DNA of 64,000 nucleotides, from positions 893,592 through 957,591 of the forward strand of contig JAPEUQ010000017.1 of NCBI GenBank assembly GCA_027946365.1. Reading direction: 5' to 3'. Positions 11,595-24,104 of this stretch are shown in pieces. This DNA is from Kalmusia sp. IMI 367209 (lineage: Eukaryota; Ascomycota; Dothideomycetes; Pleosporales; Didymosphaeriaceae). Position numbers and translations under genes: made by a program. The first letter of the stretch is position 1. Every line of letters begins with the position of its first letter. Under the pieces are notes generated by a model, which made no database searches, was not told the DNA's origin, and was given only the letters and a program-made list of their open reading frames with translations.

Positions 11595-13056
11595 GGCAGG
11601 TACCATGTTGATCAAGAGTGGAGCTTCTTTTAGGTGATGAGCACGTGCGGGGCTGGAATTTAGATTTTGTTGGATGATCGGATCTGCTTCTACCAGGTAT
11701 TAGCTTGGCAGACAGTGGTAAGGACCGCATTCAATCTTTAGAGAGCTTGAGAGGAAAGGGTTTGGAAGTAACGAAATAGACGAAGTCTGTCGGATGAGAT
11801 AGGTCCGTTCGCAATCCATACAAACTTCGTTCAGACATGCATCACCGAGTCATATTACATTCTTCTACGCAGCTCTTGTGGTGCTGGCACCTTCTCTGGT
11901 CCCAACATGGAGGTAGTCGTCTTGCTGAATAGACAGAGAAACAGAAAGCGGGCCGGTTCGCACCATACAGCCCTGCCATTGCTTACCCGCCACAAAACGA
12001 CGAGGGGTTGGGGCGGTGCTCGGTGGCGCAGCAGCAGGCAAGCCCCACCACGAGGCAAAACGACGATGCCGTTGAGGCAGGTCGCTCACTGCTGAAGCAC
12101 GAGCGACGACGATGCACGACCCTGTATGCGATCAACACCACCAATAAACAAATGCACCATCCCCGCTACGCCGACCAGGATGTCAGGATGCCAGGATGCC
12201 AGGCTGCCAGACTGCCCAGGATGCCCCTGGGCACAGACGCTGTTCCTGTGTCTGTTCCTGCAGCTCTCCCCAAAAATCCCCGAGCGTCAACGCCCTCGTC
12301 AAGTGGCTGTCTGCATACACCATTAGCCTGCCCGATTCGCCGGTGCCAGGAGCAGCATCACGAGGACAACGTGTACGGAGTAGACGACCAACGACTCGAA
12401 GGCTGGATACGGGTTTGTGCAGCGAGACGACTCCAGACGCCGGCCGGGAGATTGAGCGCCCAGGACCCCATGCTGCCAACTCGCGCCGATGCGAGGCGTC
12501 CATTGCAAGGCGCATCCTACCGATCGAGGCTGCTCGCTTGCTCCGCGAATTGCGAGGCACTTGTGCCGTCTTGTGCACTCGCCCGGCTTGTCAGGAGAAG
12601 CTGAGGCTAACGACAATGGTGCCCCCTAACCGCAAACACCAGCCGCCTAGGCCTAGACGGGCTGGCCCTGGTCCTCTCCCCCAGACTGCTCATTTCACCA
12701 CGAACCCGAGTTGCTCATCACGGCCTCTTTCGAGCTGTAGTTTGGCGCCCTGCAGCCCCAGCTTAGGCCACTTGCGGCAATGCTATGCCAGTGCTTTAAT
12801 TTACGACTCGACGGGACCCCTAATCGCTGCCATGGCCGTGGGCTATCAAAACCCGCCCATCTCCCCTCGTTGCGCTCCTGCTGTCCAAGGCTTCTGTACG
12901 TCGACAGCCTCGCACGCCCAAATCTTCCCGGCCTTTGTGCCACAGTCGCTCGTTTTGCTCTACGCTCTCTTACTCTAATAACCGTCACTCGCTCAACCAT
13001 CTATAACGAATAATCACTGCTCTGGCAATCGATAACATCAAGTAAACAAAGACAAA
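11595..13056. other. Intergenic and promoter region upstream of the GH17 gene
   Basis: About 1.5 kb. From ~12,000 to ~12,980 it is GC-rich and open in several overlapping frames on both strands, but those frames have no domain, no consistent codon character and no good start context. I read it as promoter and leader of the gene starting at 13,057. A short degenerate repeat of CCAGGATG-like units lies at about 12,175-12,230. Confidence 0.45.
12175..12230. repeat. Degenerate CCAGGATG-type short repeat
   Basis: About five imperfect copies of an 8-11 bp unit (CAGGATGC, CCAGGATGC, CCAGGCTGC, CCAGACTGC, CCAGGATGC) follow one another in the GH17 upstream region. Confidence 0.55.
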
Positions 13057-14405
13057 ATGAAGGGTGCAATCATTGCTGCTTCGGCGGCTCTCGTCGGATC
13101 CGTGGCCGCAGTGTCCCACAAAGCCCATGCTGGTTTCCATCTCCGCCGTGGTGACTATGCCGCGGAGGAGGGTGTCTGCAAGACCGTGTACACCACTGTC
13201 TACGTGACAGCTAGCGAGCGTATGTAGAACAAGGGTCGAAGGCTGGACTTATAGAATTTTGACGTGTTCTAGTTCCTCCAACTGTGTCCAACACGACCGT
13301 CATTGTTGCTCCCTCGCCTGTTCCAGAGACTTCAACATCTTGCGAGGAGAGCACTACGCCAGCTGCGTACACGCCTGCTCCTCTACCTTCGACTTCAGAG
13401 AAGCCTGTCGCACCCACCTCCTCCGAGAAGCCGGTAGTGCCGTCTTCTCCCGCTGGATATGTCCCTGAAGCACCTAAGCCGTCAAAGGAGGCTGTTCCCA
13501 GCTACCACGCTGCTCCTCCAGCCTCGTCCTCGAAGGCTGCCCCCAAGCCCAAGCCAAGCAAGCCCAGCAAGCCCTCCTATGGCGCGGGCTCCTGGAACAA
13601 GCCCAACGGCCAGAAGTGGGCCATCACCTATACCCCTTACACTGCGGGTGGTGATTGCAAATCCGAGTCCGAGGTCAAAACCGACATCGGCAAGATCGCC
13701 GGCCTCGGATACGTTGCCATTCGTGTATACAGCACAGACTGCGGCGTTTTTGAAAATGTCATTCCTGCCACCACCAAGCACGGCATCCAAGTCATCTACG
13801 GTATCTTCCTCGATGCCGCTACTCCCCCCCACTCCCAGGGTGCCAACGAGCAGCTCCAGGACATTATCAGCCACGCACCCAAGGACAGCATCTCCATGTT
13901 GATCGTTGGCAACGAGTACATCTCCGGTCACGGCGGTAATGCCGCCGACCTCGCCTCGTACGTCTCCGATGTGCGCTCCAAGTTCCGCGGCGCCGGCTTC
14001 ACCGCCCCCGTCACTACCACCGAGACAGTTGCCGCCTGGGAGACCTACGGCTCCGCCCTTTGCAGTGTAATTGATATCTTCGCCGCCCAAGTCCAGCCCT
14101 TCTTTGACGGAGGCAGATCCGCGTCCGAGGCTGGTCAATTCGCCTACGATCAGCTCGAGCAGGCTGCCGCAGTCTGCCCCGAAGCTGCCGCCAAGGGCAA
14201 GTTCATTTCCGAGATTGGCTGGCCTGCGAGTGGCTCGCCCAACAAGGCTGCTATTCCCGGCAAGGCCGAGCAGAAGAAGGCCATGCAGAGCATCATTGAG
14301 AAGGTCGGTGACCATGCATGCATCTTCAGTTACCAGAACGACGCATGGAAGCAGCCTGGCCAGTGGAACGTCGAGCAGTACTTTGGCTGTGCGGACAACT
14401 TGTAA
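13057..14405 (+). CDS. Cell-wall GH17 beta-1,3-glucanase (Scw4/10-like, BtgE-like)
   Basis: Secreted glucan endo-1,3-beta-glucosidase or glucanosyltransferase acting on the fungal wall. Exons are 13,057-13,219 and 13,273-14,405; the 53-nt intron has a GTATGT donor and TTCTAG acceptor and joins in phase (GAG C|TT CCT). The product is 431 residues: signal peptide (1-18, MKGAIIAASAALVGSVAA), a short region with VCKTVYTTVYVTASE as in SCW-type proteins, and a Ser/Thr/Pro/Lys linker with repeated SEKPV units (~95-115). The GH17 barrel runs from ~160 to the end. The acid/base Glu is in IVGNEYISG (~E269) and the nucleophile in ISEIGWPASG (~E368). The C-terminus (YFGCADNL) has no GPI-attachment tail, so it is probably soluble or wall-associated. 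The linker is shorter than I remember for Aspergillus BtgE. Confidence 0.93.
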
Positions 14406-15764
14406 GCACTTCTACGTGTGAAAGCATAATGCTTTGTGGTGTTGCCTCTATCGATCCACTCGAATTGATTCTCTTGTCTGTTCTACGACGAGTTCTTTGT
14501 TTTTACGTGTCTACGCTTTGCATTGTTCGCGTGTTGATCGATGGCGCTTCCGAAGCGCAAGTATTTTAGTGTTTAATTTCTTATCTACATTGATATGTAT
14601 CATAGCATGTATGTAGCCAAGTGCGTGAAATGACAAGTGCTCGAATTCGACCTTGCAAGCATAGCCCTTGTCCTCTGCCCCACTTGAATGTTGCTTATTA
14701 CGATAAGATTAGATGTGGTGAGGGCGATGGATCATGGATCCTACGGTGATATTTCCACGCACGGTTCGGATATGAGGTCGAGGACACGGCAGTCGAACCG
14801 AGATTCGCGCCTGGGTAATGATGAAGAATCTCAAGCTATTTGAGATTGGTACTCATCTCGCTAGTGTAGCTAGGTCGCGTGATGCGTCGTCGACTTTCCT
14901 CACTCAAGCCTATGAATCACTCAACGCTTGACCATGCAAACCCTGAATGGCATCTCTGTTGATATCGGATACATAGGCTCAAGATTAACCTCAATAAGGG
15001 TCTGTGAAGCGTGGGGATCATGAAAGACCTCATGAACAATTCGAGCTAAAGACGTGGTATTAGACGCTTTCTTGTGACATCACCGTCCGTTCACCAAAGA
15101 AATATTGCGCCGGGACAACATGATATATCGTACATCAACGCAGATATGAATATCACCGTTCAGACTTGCCTTGAACCCAGCATGTCGTTGTCTTTTTTTT
15201 GCTTGACATTGAAGATTAGTTGCAAGACTCAACTAGCCAACAACCACGCTATACATATCCTGCATGTAGCACGAAATACACTCACGGCGATCATATTGTT
15301 GCACCATTACTCGACATATAGCTTTCGTGTACTGATGTATATGCTATGGTAAGACAACAAGTCAGTATCTTCTAACCAACTCTCGTAACCTGCACCATAC
15401 TGACAATGAGACACAGGACTGCATATTCTAGCTATATTCGCCTAGTAAAAGCTACACCACATGTATTCGCAACACGTATCCCCCGCTAAGCCCTCATGTA
15501 GCTCCAAAACGACAGCCACAAAGAAACAACCATGCCCATGACCGAATCCATCTCAAGCCCTCACTCAAAACCTCAAAACGCCACGATTCGCCCTGAACAA
15601 ACCCAAGGTATACCACCAACCGTAGACACTCACTCCGCACGGAAGGACTCCTACTTGCGCTACTCCACACTCGACGACTGCATATCCTCACCATTCTGAG
15701 GTTCCTGCGTCCTCACCTGTACCTTCATAGTCTCCAGAGAGTTGTCCATCACTCTGTCCCTTCC
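14406..15764. other. Convergent intergenic region
   Basis: The 3' flanks of the GH17 gene (+) and the RSC subunit gene (-) face each other here. The 1.36 kb holds 3' UTR sequence on both sides and only short frames. I see no RNA gene, repeat or further coding sequence. Confidence 0.5.
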
Positions 15765-18569
15765 CTAAAGAGACCTTGAAAGATGCAAGAAGACAGTGCA
15801 CCTCTCCGTCTCAATCTGCTCCTTTGGATCCTTACTCTCTGGTTTTCCCCTCCGATCCCTCTCCGCCACAATCTCTACCTCCACGCGGTTAACACCAGCC
15901 ACAAGTTTCGCCTCATAAACTGGCTCGCCCTTCTTCTTGCCGCCCTCAATACCGGGCTGAGGCGAGGACCCATTGATGCCCGCCGTAACCGGTATGCGGT
16001 TGACCTCGAAGGTCTTGTTGCCATTGACGGTTACGAAGAGGCGGTAGAGGCGGTTTGTGAGGGCGATGGGGACGTACGGCACGATTTGGAGATATGAGTA
16101 GTTGGTGGGTACGGGAATGGTGCAGCTGTGGATTCGTTTTTGTTTGTTCGCCGGTACACTGATAGACCACTGCTTTGAGAGGTTAAGTGCAGGATGGGTG
16201 TTGATTGTGATCTTTGGTATGAGTGCTTCATCGACGCCTAGTAGATAATTAGCACGGAGGTCGATTGAGATCGAGACGGTACTTACTCTTCAGAGGTGTC
16301 TTTCGAAAATTCTCAAGATGAGGTGTCACTGGCGGAGCGTAGTAGCTAGGCGGCGGATGCGTATAAGGGTTGGCATAGCTTCCTGTCTGTTGACCAATGG
16401 GTCCATGTGGATGGGGGCTGCCACTCGTAGGACGTGATGCTGACTGTGGTGGAGCCATGATTGGATTTGGAGTATGCGCTGGCACACTTAAGCGCTGACT
16501 CTGACTATCAGAGGCATTGCTTGCCGGATTAATTGCGTTGAGCGCTGGAGAGTGGATATCATTTTTGATTCCGTTCGGGTTTGGCGGCGTTCCCGCTGTC
16601 CTCGTTTGCGCCGTTGGCAATGGCGGAACTGTGGCTGAAGCACCTCGTGGCCCGCCGAATGGATTACTCAGCGTAGTTGATGCTTGCGTCTTGCCAGCGG
16701 ATGGGGGTCTTGATGATCGCGAGCCATTCATGCTCTCCAAGACGTGTTTTTGCTGCCGTAGCAGTGCCTCATTGTCTACTATTACACCGGGAGTGGCAGA
16801 GCTTCGTGCGGCTGGGGTATTTGGATCTGACACAGGGCTTTGTCGTAGCTTGAGCTTCAGCTGTTGCTTCGGAACAGGAGCTGGGGATGGCGCTGCAGTA
16901 GACATGTTGAGCTTGAGCTTTGGCTGCGGGGGCTCGTCCACTTTGGACTTGGCCTCTGCGAGCCGCTCCTTGAACATTTCTTCAAGCTCCATCGACAGGT
17001 TATAGAGGTCACTGCTGTCCTCGTTATAATCGCGAGCATTTTTCCAGATCAGGCTTGTCATTTGCTCAAATGCGTCCCAGCTCTTCAGCTCAGTGTGGCC
17101 TGTAGGCGCGTTGCGGCCGATCACGCCCCGTACCTTCTTCTGCACTGCGGATAATGATACAGGGTCCTTGATTATCTGGTAGTAGTCCTTTATAGCCCGA
17201 CTGGGCAGCTGGATGAAGGGTTGGAAGATTTGTAGTCCGCTTCTATGAGATGTTAGCTGTGAGCACACATGTATATGCAACAAAACGTACTCGGGCTCCA
17301 CATAATTTACCAGCCCTTGGATAATCTGCTCCTGAGCTTGCTGGAAGGTCTTCCCCGTGAAGTCTGTATCGTCGCCGTCCTCAGGAGCCGTGGAAGCCGA
17401 ATGCCGCAATTTAGACGGCGCCGGCGTGACCGCTTGCGTTGCCGCTACTGCAGCTGCTCGTCGTGGTCTGTCTGTAGATGAAGAGTCTGGGGTTAGGGGG
17501 GTGGCCTTCGGGGTCGAAGGGTGGACACGGGGGATCGGCTTCCCGTACGGAACTGGTTCTTCGCCAGGAATTGGAGTTGCTACGGCTTGGTAGCCCTCTC
17601 TTCGGTATGCCGGGTTGTGTTTGACCATCCAGTTAGAGGCCGTCTTGCGCAGGCGCTCGGCATCCTCGTAGATGGTGGATTTTCGGTCATTGTATGATTT
17701 CGCATTGTTCACTAGGCGCTTGCAGTCGCTCTCGACCTGGGCGAGGCTGGTGTAACCGCCGCGGTTCAGCTTGTCCTACACGACTGTCAGCCTTAGTCCT
17801 AGACATGGCCTCGGATGCGCGTGCTCTCGCGTCAACAACGGCTGGGGCTGGCGGACGCGTACCTCGATGGTGTCAATCGCAATGGGCAGCTTGATCACGT
17901 CGTAGTATTCGGGGAGCTCGTCCTGCGCGGAACTGGTTAGCGGGGCTGTGGGCTACTGTTGCGAGAGGCGCGTCGGCTTGCGTACCTTGTCAGGGAGGGT
18001 GAGGAAGTGCACCGATATGGGGCGGCCGCTCCTGCTGGTCAGTAACAGCGTCTACAACGAAAGGCGCGCCGGCTGGCGCAAGCGGCGGCCTAGGTATGCA
18101 CTCACGTCTTATCCTTTGCCTGCTTCAGACTCTCAAGGAACTTCAAGCCCATGGCCGTCGTCGACTCCGGCGTCTCCGCATCGGCCTTTGGCTTCGCATG
18201 GTCCTACAGGCACGTAGCCATCGTCAGCAGCGTCCACTGCACGTTTCGCGCGTCTCCAGCGAGTCGCTATCCTAGCATTGTCTGCGCGCATGGCGGCGGG
18301 GCGCGTGGTGTTGTGGGCAGCGAGGGGGGGTGGTTGATGGTCGATGTCCAGGTCGCTCGTCGAACCAAGCCGTCTCGCGCTCCCCTCCAGAGCGTGCCCG
18401 CATCGCGACCCTAGCATGCCCGTCTCCGTCTCCGTCTCCAAGCACCCACCGACAATGCTGCAATCCACACTAGGACTAAACGTACCGGTACTTTCTGGCG
18501 CTTCGACGGCCGGCCCTCGTTTTCGGGCGCCGCGGCACCACTCGCTTTCCGCTTCGCAGCGCTCTCCAT
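15765..18569 (-). CDS. rsc4: Tandem-bromodomain subunit of the RSC remodelling complex
   Basis: Chromatin remodelling subunit that reads acetyl-lysine on histones. Seven exons on the minus strand: 18,486-18,569; 18,106-18,203; 17,986-18,031; 17,863-17,922; 17,291-17,775; 16,287-17,242; 15,765-16,237. All joins are in phase and give 733 residues. The N-terminus is a basic nuclear-type stretch (MESAAKRKASGAAAPENEG, then PSKRQK). Bromodomain 1 (~50-145) includes YYDVIKLPIAIDTIE and LVNNAKSYND. Bromodomain 2 (~240-350) includes IKDYYQIIKDPVSL and WKNARDYNEDSSDLY. A Pro/Ser/Thr-rich middle follows, then a conserved C-terminal domain (SYLQIVPYVPIAL ... VTVNGNKTFEVNRIPV). No BAH domain is present, which favours Rsc4 over Rsc1/Rsc2. 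The family is secure; the paralogue name is inference. Confidence 0.88.
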
Positions 18570-18994
18570 GGCGCAAAATCGTCGTCGCGTAGGCTATCCA
18601 AGCGGATGCTGACAATTTCTTGCCGCAACAACAGGTCGGGGGCGGGTGCAGCAGCGTGTGCACTTGTGCTCGACATTCAACACTGAGCGACGACCATGTA
18701 CGCGAACCCTGGCCAAGCTTAGGCCCAGATCGGCTAGTCCATCAGGGCACGTGACTCTGTCTGCCAGCTCCGGGCGCGCACTCTCTGCACCCTCCACCAA
18801 GGAGCTGCGTTTCACGGCATACGAAGAAATCTCAGTCAAACCAGTCAATGTTTTACCCATTCACAAGAAAGCATGTCTAAGTACCGCCCTGGCAACAGCC
18901 AACCAGGGTATTATCCTACCAGCGAAGAACAATCAAGAGAGTCTGCAAAAGCCGTAGTACCGTAGAAACGCAAGGAGCAAAAGAGGGAGACAGC
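18570..18994. other. Short intergenic region between the RSC subunit and kinase genes
   Basis: About 425 bp between two minus-strand genes: the promoter of the RSC subunit gene and the 3' flank of the kinase gene. No coding sequence is seen. Confidence 0.5.
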
Positions 18995-20430
<1,436 letters not shown>

Positions 20431-21473
20431 GTTTGTCACTACCGCGGACGAGTTAGCAGCATATCAACAAGACTTTCCCGCTCCCCACCCCCCCAAAACA
20501 AGGTGCGAAGGAAAGGGCGCACTACTCATGTCCGCGGTGTCGCTCGCAGCGTGCCGCTGCGCTGTCCTTGAGGCTGAAGATTGGGTGGAGTTGCCTGCCA
20601 GGCGGCGGAGGAGGTGATGGTGGGGTTATGAGGAGGGGTAGGCAAGCGAGTCCCAAATGCAGCAAATCTCAGGCCAGAGGAGAAACAATAGGCGAGTAGT
20701 CAGAGGGACGTAGGGGCGTAGAGACGAAGGGACGTGGAGGTACGAGTGGCAGGAGAAGGGTTGCAGCCGTCAGCGTCTGAATTAATGGTCCGTCGAGAGG
20801 TGGCTAGGCGTTCTTGCCCGGGTGGGGGCCGCCTTGCTGTTTCCTTTTGCGGCCTGCGCTGGCTGTGAGGCTGAGCAGCTGATGATTAGCGCCGCCGCCC
20901 TCCCTCTCACCACCCTCGCGACTATCGACTATCGACTATCGACTATTGTGACTGTCGAGCCGTCACCAACGGTGCAAAAGGCATGCCACGGGGCGGGCCT
21001 CGGGAGGGCATTGGCCTTGCTCAGGCTCTCTGCGCCGCAACAGTGGACCATGGTTGATGCTGCCGTCGCATCTGCGGTAAGCCCGCACCGACGAGTTTTG
21101 TCCCCAGGTCTGCACACCCATGCTGTCAGATGAATGTGTACAGAATACGAGATTGGGTCTAGCGTCCGTCCCAACTCCAGAATGCGAGAAACGCTGCATC
21201 TGTGCATATCAGCGCGAAGTGCGACGATCAACGGTTGACTGGAACGCCTGGCGGGACCCTGGGCTCGAGCAAGGGCGACGCAAGGAAGCACTCGCAGATG
21301 GCCATGATGTCATGCGCCGACTCGCATAATAAATCTGGCGCAACCAACATCACATCGGCGCATCCCATCCTGCGCGTCGATCCTCTACACACATATTACC
21401 TCTTTGGTCTTGCAAGCATCTACGCTTTGTCCCCTGTCACTAGATTTTAAATTTTCTACCTTGTGCCACGACC
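20431..21473. promoter_or_regulatory. Divergent promoter region of the kinase and small membrane protein genes
   Basis: About 1.04 kb between divergent starts. It contains a heptanucleotide tandem repeat (20,919-20,946) and GC-rich sequence near the kinase start. The frames crossing it show no protein-like features. Confidence 0.5.
20919..20946. repeat. (CGACTAT)4 tandem repeat
   Basis: Four perfect copies of the 7-bp unit CGACTAT lie in the divergent promoter region, about 490 bp upstream of the kinase start. Confidence 0.9.
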
Positions 21474-21978
21474 ATGACCGCCACCAATTTCTTCACCATC
21501 CTTGCTGGCATCATTGGCATCGCAGCCCTCGCCGTTTACCTCTTCGGCATCCCACCTGAGCTCAAGCGCAAGCTTGAGCGATCCGCACTCAAAACCATGG
21601 GCGAGAACAAGCTCTCATATATGGCCAAGGGTAAGCCCTACTGCCCCACAGCCCGGTACTCCAGCCGCTAATCATCTTCCCAGATCAAATTTCAAAGATC
21701 CCCGCCTCCGACCAAGAAGACGTCAAGCAACTCAAGAAAGGCCTCGGCAACGCCTTCGGCGGCGCCGTCAACAACCCGCTCGGAGAAGCTACCGGTGAAG
21801 CAGCGGACACTTTGACGAGTCCTCTCACTGGTCGCTAATCCTTCATTCCCGTCTAGGACGAGCCGCGAGCCGAGCGTGGGACTCTATCGAGAACTTTCCG
21901 AAGCTCCTGTTTGAACGGGTGAAGACGATGGCGAAAAATGCGAACGATGCCGCGGGCTCACCGGCACGGGGACAGTAA
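21474..21978 (+). CDS. Small single-pass membrane protein with two possible C-termini
   Basis: Exon 1 (21,474-21,630) encodes MTATNFFTILAGIIGIAALA and the rest of an N-terminal hydrophobic segment (~4-24), followed by a charged helix (PPELKRKLERSALKTMGENK). A 53-nt intron (GTAAGC, CCAG) joins in phase to exon 2. If exon 2 is read through, the protein ends ...ADTLTSPLTGR at 21,838 (103 residues). Alternatively a second intron (21,795-21,856, GTGAAG to TCTAG) joins in phase to 21,857-21,978 and adds GRAASRAWDSIENFPKLL and about 20 more residues (129 residues). Both ends look protein-like. The function is unknown; such short proteins with an N-terminal anchor are common in filamentous fungi. The location of the mature protein is not predictable from sequence alone. 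Confidence 0.7.
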
Positions 21979-22120
21979 TCTTGGATGGCTGCATACGAAT
22001 GGGTTGGGGTTGGTACCATTCGCTTTGGTGGTTGATACTCTCTTACACTATATCCACGACGGCGGCATTTTTGGCGTTGGATTGTTTTCCAGGTAGTCCG
22101 CAATACTGATGCTTTCCTTC

Positions 22121-22432
22121 TCATCCGCCAGCACCGCGAAACACATACAGTGTGGCGCCTTGAACCCCCCACTCCAGCTTTTTCAGTTGCATTCTGTCAC
22201 TCCACTCGTGATCAAGGTGTGTGCGAAGGGTCGGAAAAGGCCTAGTGGCCGTATACTCGCGGATGAAGGACTCGACTGGGAGAACCAGTGAGAGGACACC
22301 AGCGGCGGCGAAGGCGGGGAGGCCTACTTTGATGCTATGGCTCGCGTAGATCTCCCGTATCATGGCACTAAGCGAAAATTGCTTAGACGGTTCATCCTTG
22401 GTCGGTTCGACATCATTGCCTACATAATCCAC
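22121..22432 (-). CDS. Hypothetical small membrane-associated protein
   Basis: A 103-codon minus-strand frame. It begins with an acidic/basic polar stretch (MDYVGNDVEPTKDEPSKQ), then SAMIREIYASHSIKVG, a hydrophobic segment (~36-54, VGLPAFAAAGVLSLVLPV) and a basic tail ending VQGATLYVFRGAGG. The architecture (short polar N-terminus, one hydrophobic helix, RxHLDHEW-type charged tail) looks like a real small protein, but I recognise no family. It lies tail-to-tail with the small membrane protein gene ending at 21,978. An upstream exon is possible, since a TAG acceptor-like site precedes the ATG by about 20 bases. Confidence 0.45.
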   Translation of the reverse strand: MDYVGNDVEPTKDEPSKQFSLSAMIREIYASHSIKVGLPAFAAAGVLSLVLPVESFIREYTATRPFPTLRTHLDHEWSDRMQLKKLEWGVQGATLYVFRGAGG

Positions 22433-22596
22433 TAGCCAACTCTCGTCTCCTCATACAACCCCGAAACCAAGGTCCTTTAACAATCCATTGCTTAGAAATA
22501 TGTACCGTTCGGCGGCTCAGCCCACAAATTGTCTCTAGAAATCCCTAGGGCCTAGATGATTTCCAGACCGCGAACGATATGCCGGATGGTCCCTCG

Positions 22597-23359
22597 TCAT
22601 CTCTGTCTCCCTCGTCGACCCACTCCTCCTGTCGTCATGACCTCCTGAATCTTCGCGTACTCCTTGCGATATACAGCTTTCACTCCGGCTCTGTCCACCA
22701 CTTCACCTGGGACCAGCGAATCTAGTTTTCAGGGGCAGGCCGCTTGCGCTTGGAACATTCGTACCGTCTGTTGCGGCCGCATCAATCGTCCTGGGGCGAC
22801 CTAGTTAGTCTCGCGTATAGATACTACCCTCTAACAATTGAGACTTTGGCTCCGATACTCTGAAAGGCAGAGGGCGGTTGAAAGAAGCTGAAGAGCCACC
22901 CGAGCGGTTCCTGCCCTCCTCCGCACCTTTCCCGTTGTGGTGCTCTTGCACTACACGCTCGTGTTGCTTCGGTCTGCCAACCACTCGTGGTCCAGGCGCG
23001 CTCGCACTCGGCCTCACCCTCATCCTCACCCTCGTCGTAGCTGGTGATGTCTATTCGTTCAATCTCTCATCGGCCGTACTTCCCATGTCCTGCCAAAGCT
23101 GCTCCAACTCCTCCTGCTGCCACTATTCCCACTTCATGTTCGCCCAGCTTTGCGCGCCCCAGCCACTTTAGCGAAGATGAAGGTGGTTCTCGCGACGCTC
23201 GGTATCGGTGATGACGCGCATGCGCCGCTTGAAGTGGAGGTGGCCTGGGGTGGATCCTGCACCCTCACTTCTGCCGGTGAATTTCTTGAGCAGGACTTTA
23301 GGCTTGCTCAAGGCTTTTTGGAAGCAGCTGGGAGAGTCATTAGGGTCTAGGGTTGACAT
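22597..23359 (-). CDS. Candidate multi-exon hypothetical gene (model incomplete)
   Basis: Several protein-like pieces on the minus strand fall in different frames and may be exons of one gene. The first, from the ATG at 23,359, reads MSTLDPNDSPSCFQKALSKP and continues basic (LLKKFTGRSEGA). A second around 23,070-23,160 reads LGEHEVGIVAAGGVGAALAG, a glycine/alanine helix. A third (around 22,890-22,990) reads KQHERVVQEHHNGKGAEEG. The last (22,597-22,706), after a TCCCAG acceptor, reads EVVDRAGVKAVYRKEYAKIQ and ends at TGA. I could not fix the donors between them, so span and exon count are provisional. The alternative is a decayed gene. No known family was recognised. Confidence 0.35.
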
Positions 23360-24104
23360 GGTAAGCTTGGCTGAGGTTACCGAGTTGTGCGGTAGAGGAG
23401 TACAGGTTTCGGTGAATATTCAAGGTTGATGAAAGATGCTAGATATGCACGAGGTCGCACATGGTGTAATGACATTCGCGCGGCAAGACAAACGAGCCCG
23501 TCGGCGTCGAACACGCACGTGACCCAACAGGCTGCAATTTACAATACCCTTTTATTCCAGATAAACCCAGGGCAGCACGCCATAAGACTGCTAGGCACTC
23601 TCTGATTCAGCTGCTATTCTGACTCGTGCATTTACCCCGTCCAAAGCCCGATGCGAGGCCTCCACTACGCCAAGAATATGGCAAAGAACACGAGCCCAGT
23701 CTACGACATCATCAAAGTAGTCTCATGAACCTTTCAGCGACTGTTGTAGACATTAAGACGCTCAATTTTACAATGATATTCCAGCATGCCGCTACTACAA
23801 CCGAATACTTAGTAAAAAATATCGTAGAAACTATCATCCAATTCAAAACGCATACAGCTCTCATTCACAACAAGGAACCCTTACCATCCCTTAATATTCC
23901 CAAAGACCTCCTACAAATTTCACACCTCGAAATTCTAGCTTCGATCCTTTCAGCGTGGTGAGATGTACAGTAACTTGAAGGAGTGATGGATTCGCATCAC
24001 CATTCCAAAGCTCCGAAGTCAACACCATACCCGGGAACCCCGCATTTGCAGGACTCGTCCACATTATGCCCGATATCTTAGTCCAATCTGATCTTTGCGT
24101 ATCC

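Noticed and set aside
12008..12978. Plus-strand frames of 198 and 260 codons
   Set aside because: Mutually overlapping, low complexity, no domain, and located in the promoter region of the GH17 gene. No conserved protein character.
13482..14315. 277-codon minus-strand frame, Gly/Leu-rich
   Set aside because: It is the complement of the GH17 exon. The plus strand encodes the catalytic motifs, so this is a shadow.
14760..14830. Possible tRNA (GGTTCGA-like box on the minus strand)
   Set aside because: The box does not end in CC, and no A box or cloverleaf pairing could be placed around it.
23626..23961. 111-codon plus-strand frame
   Set aside because: No signal, no domain, and the surrounding sequence looks like gene-poor spacer. 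Kept only as a note in the region entry.
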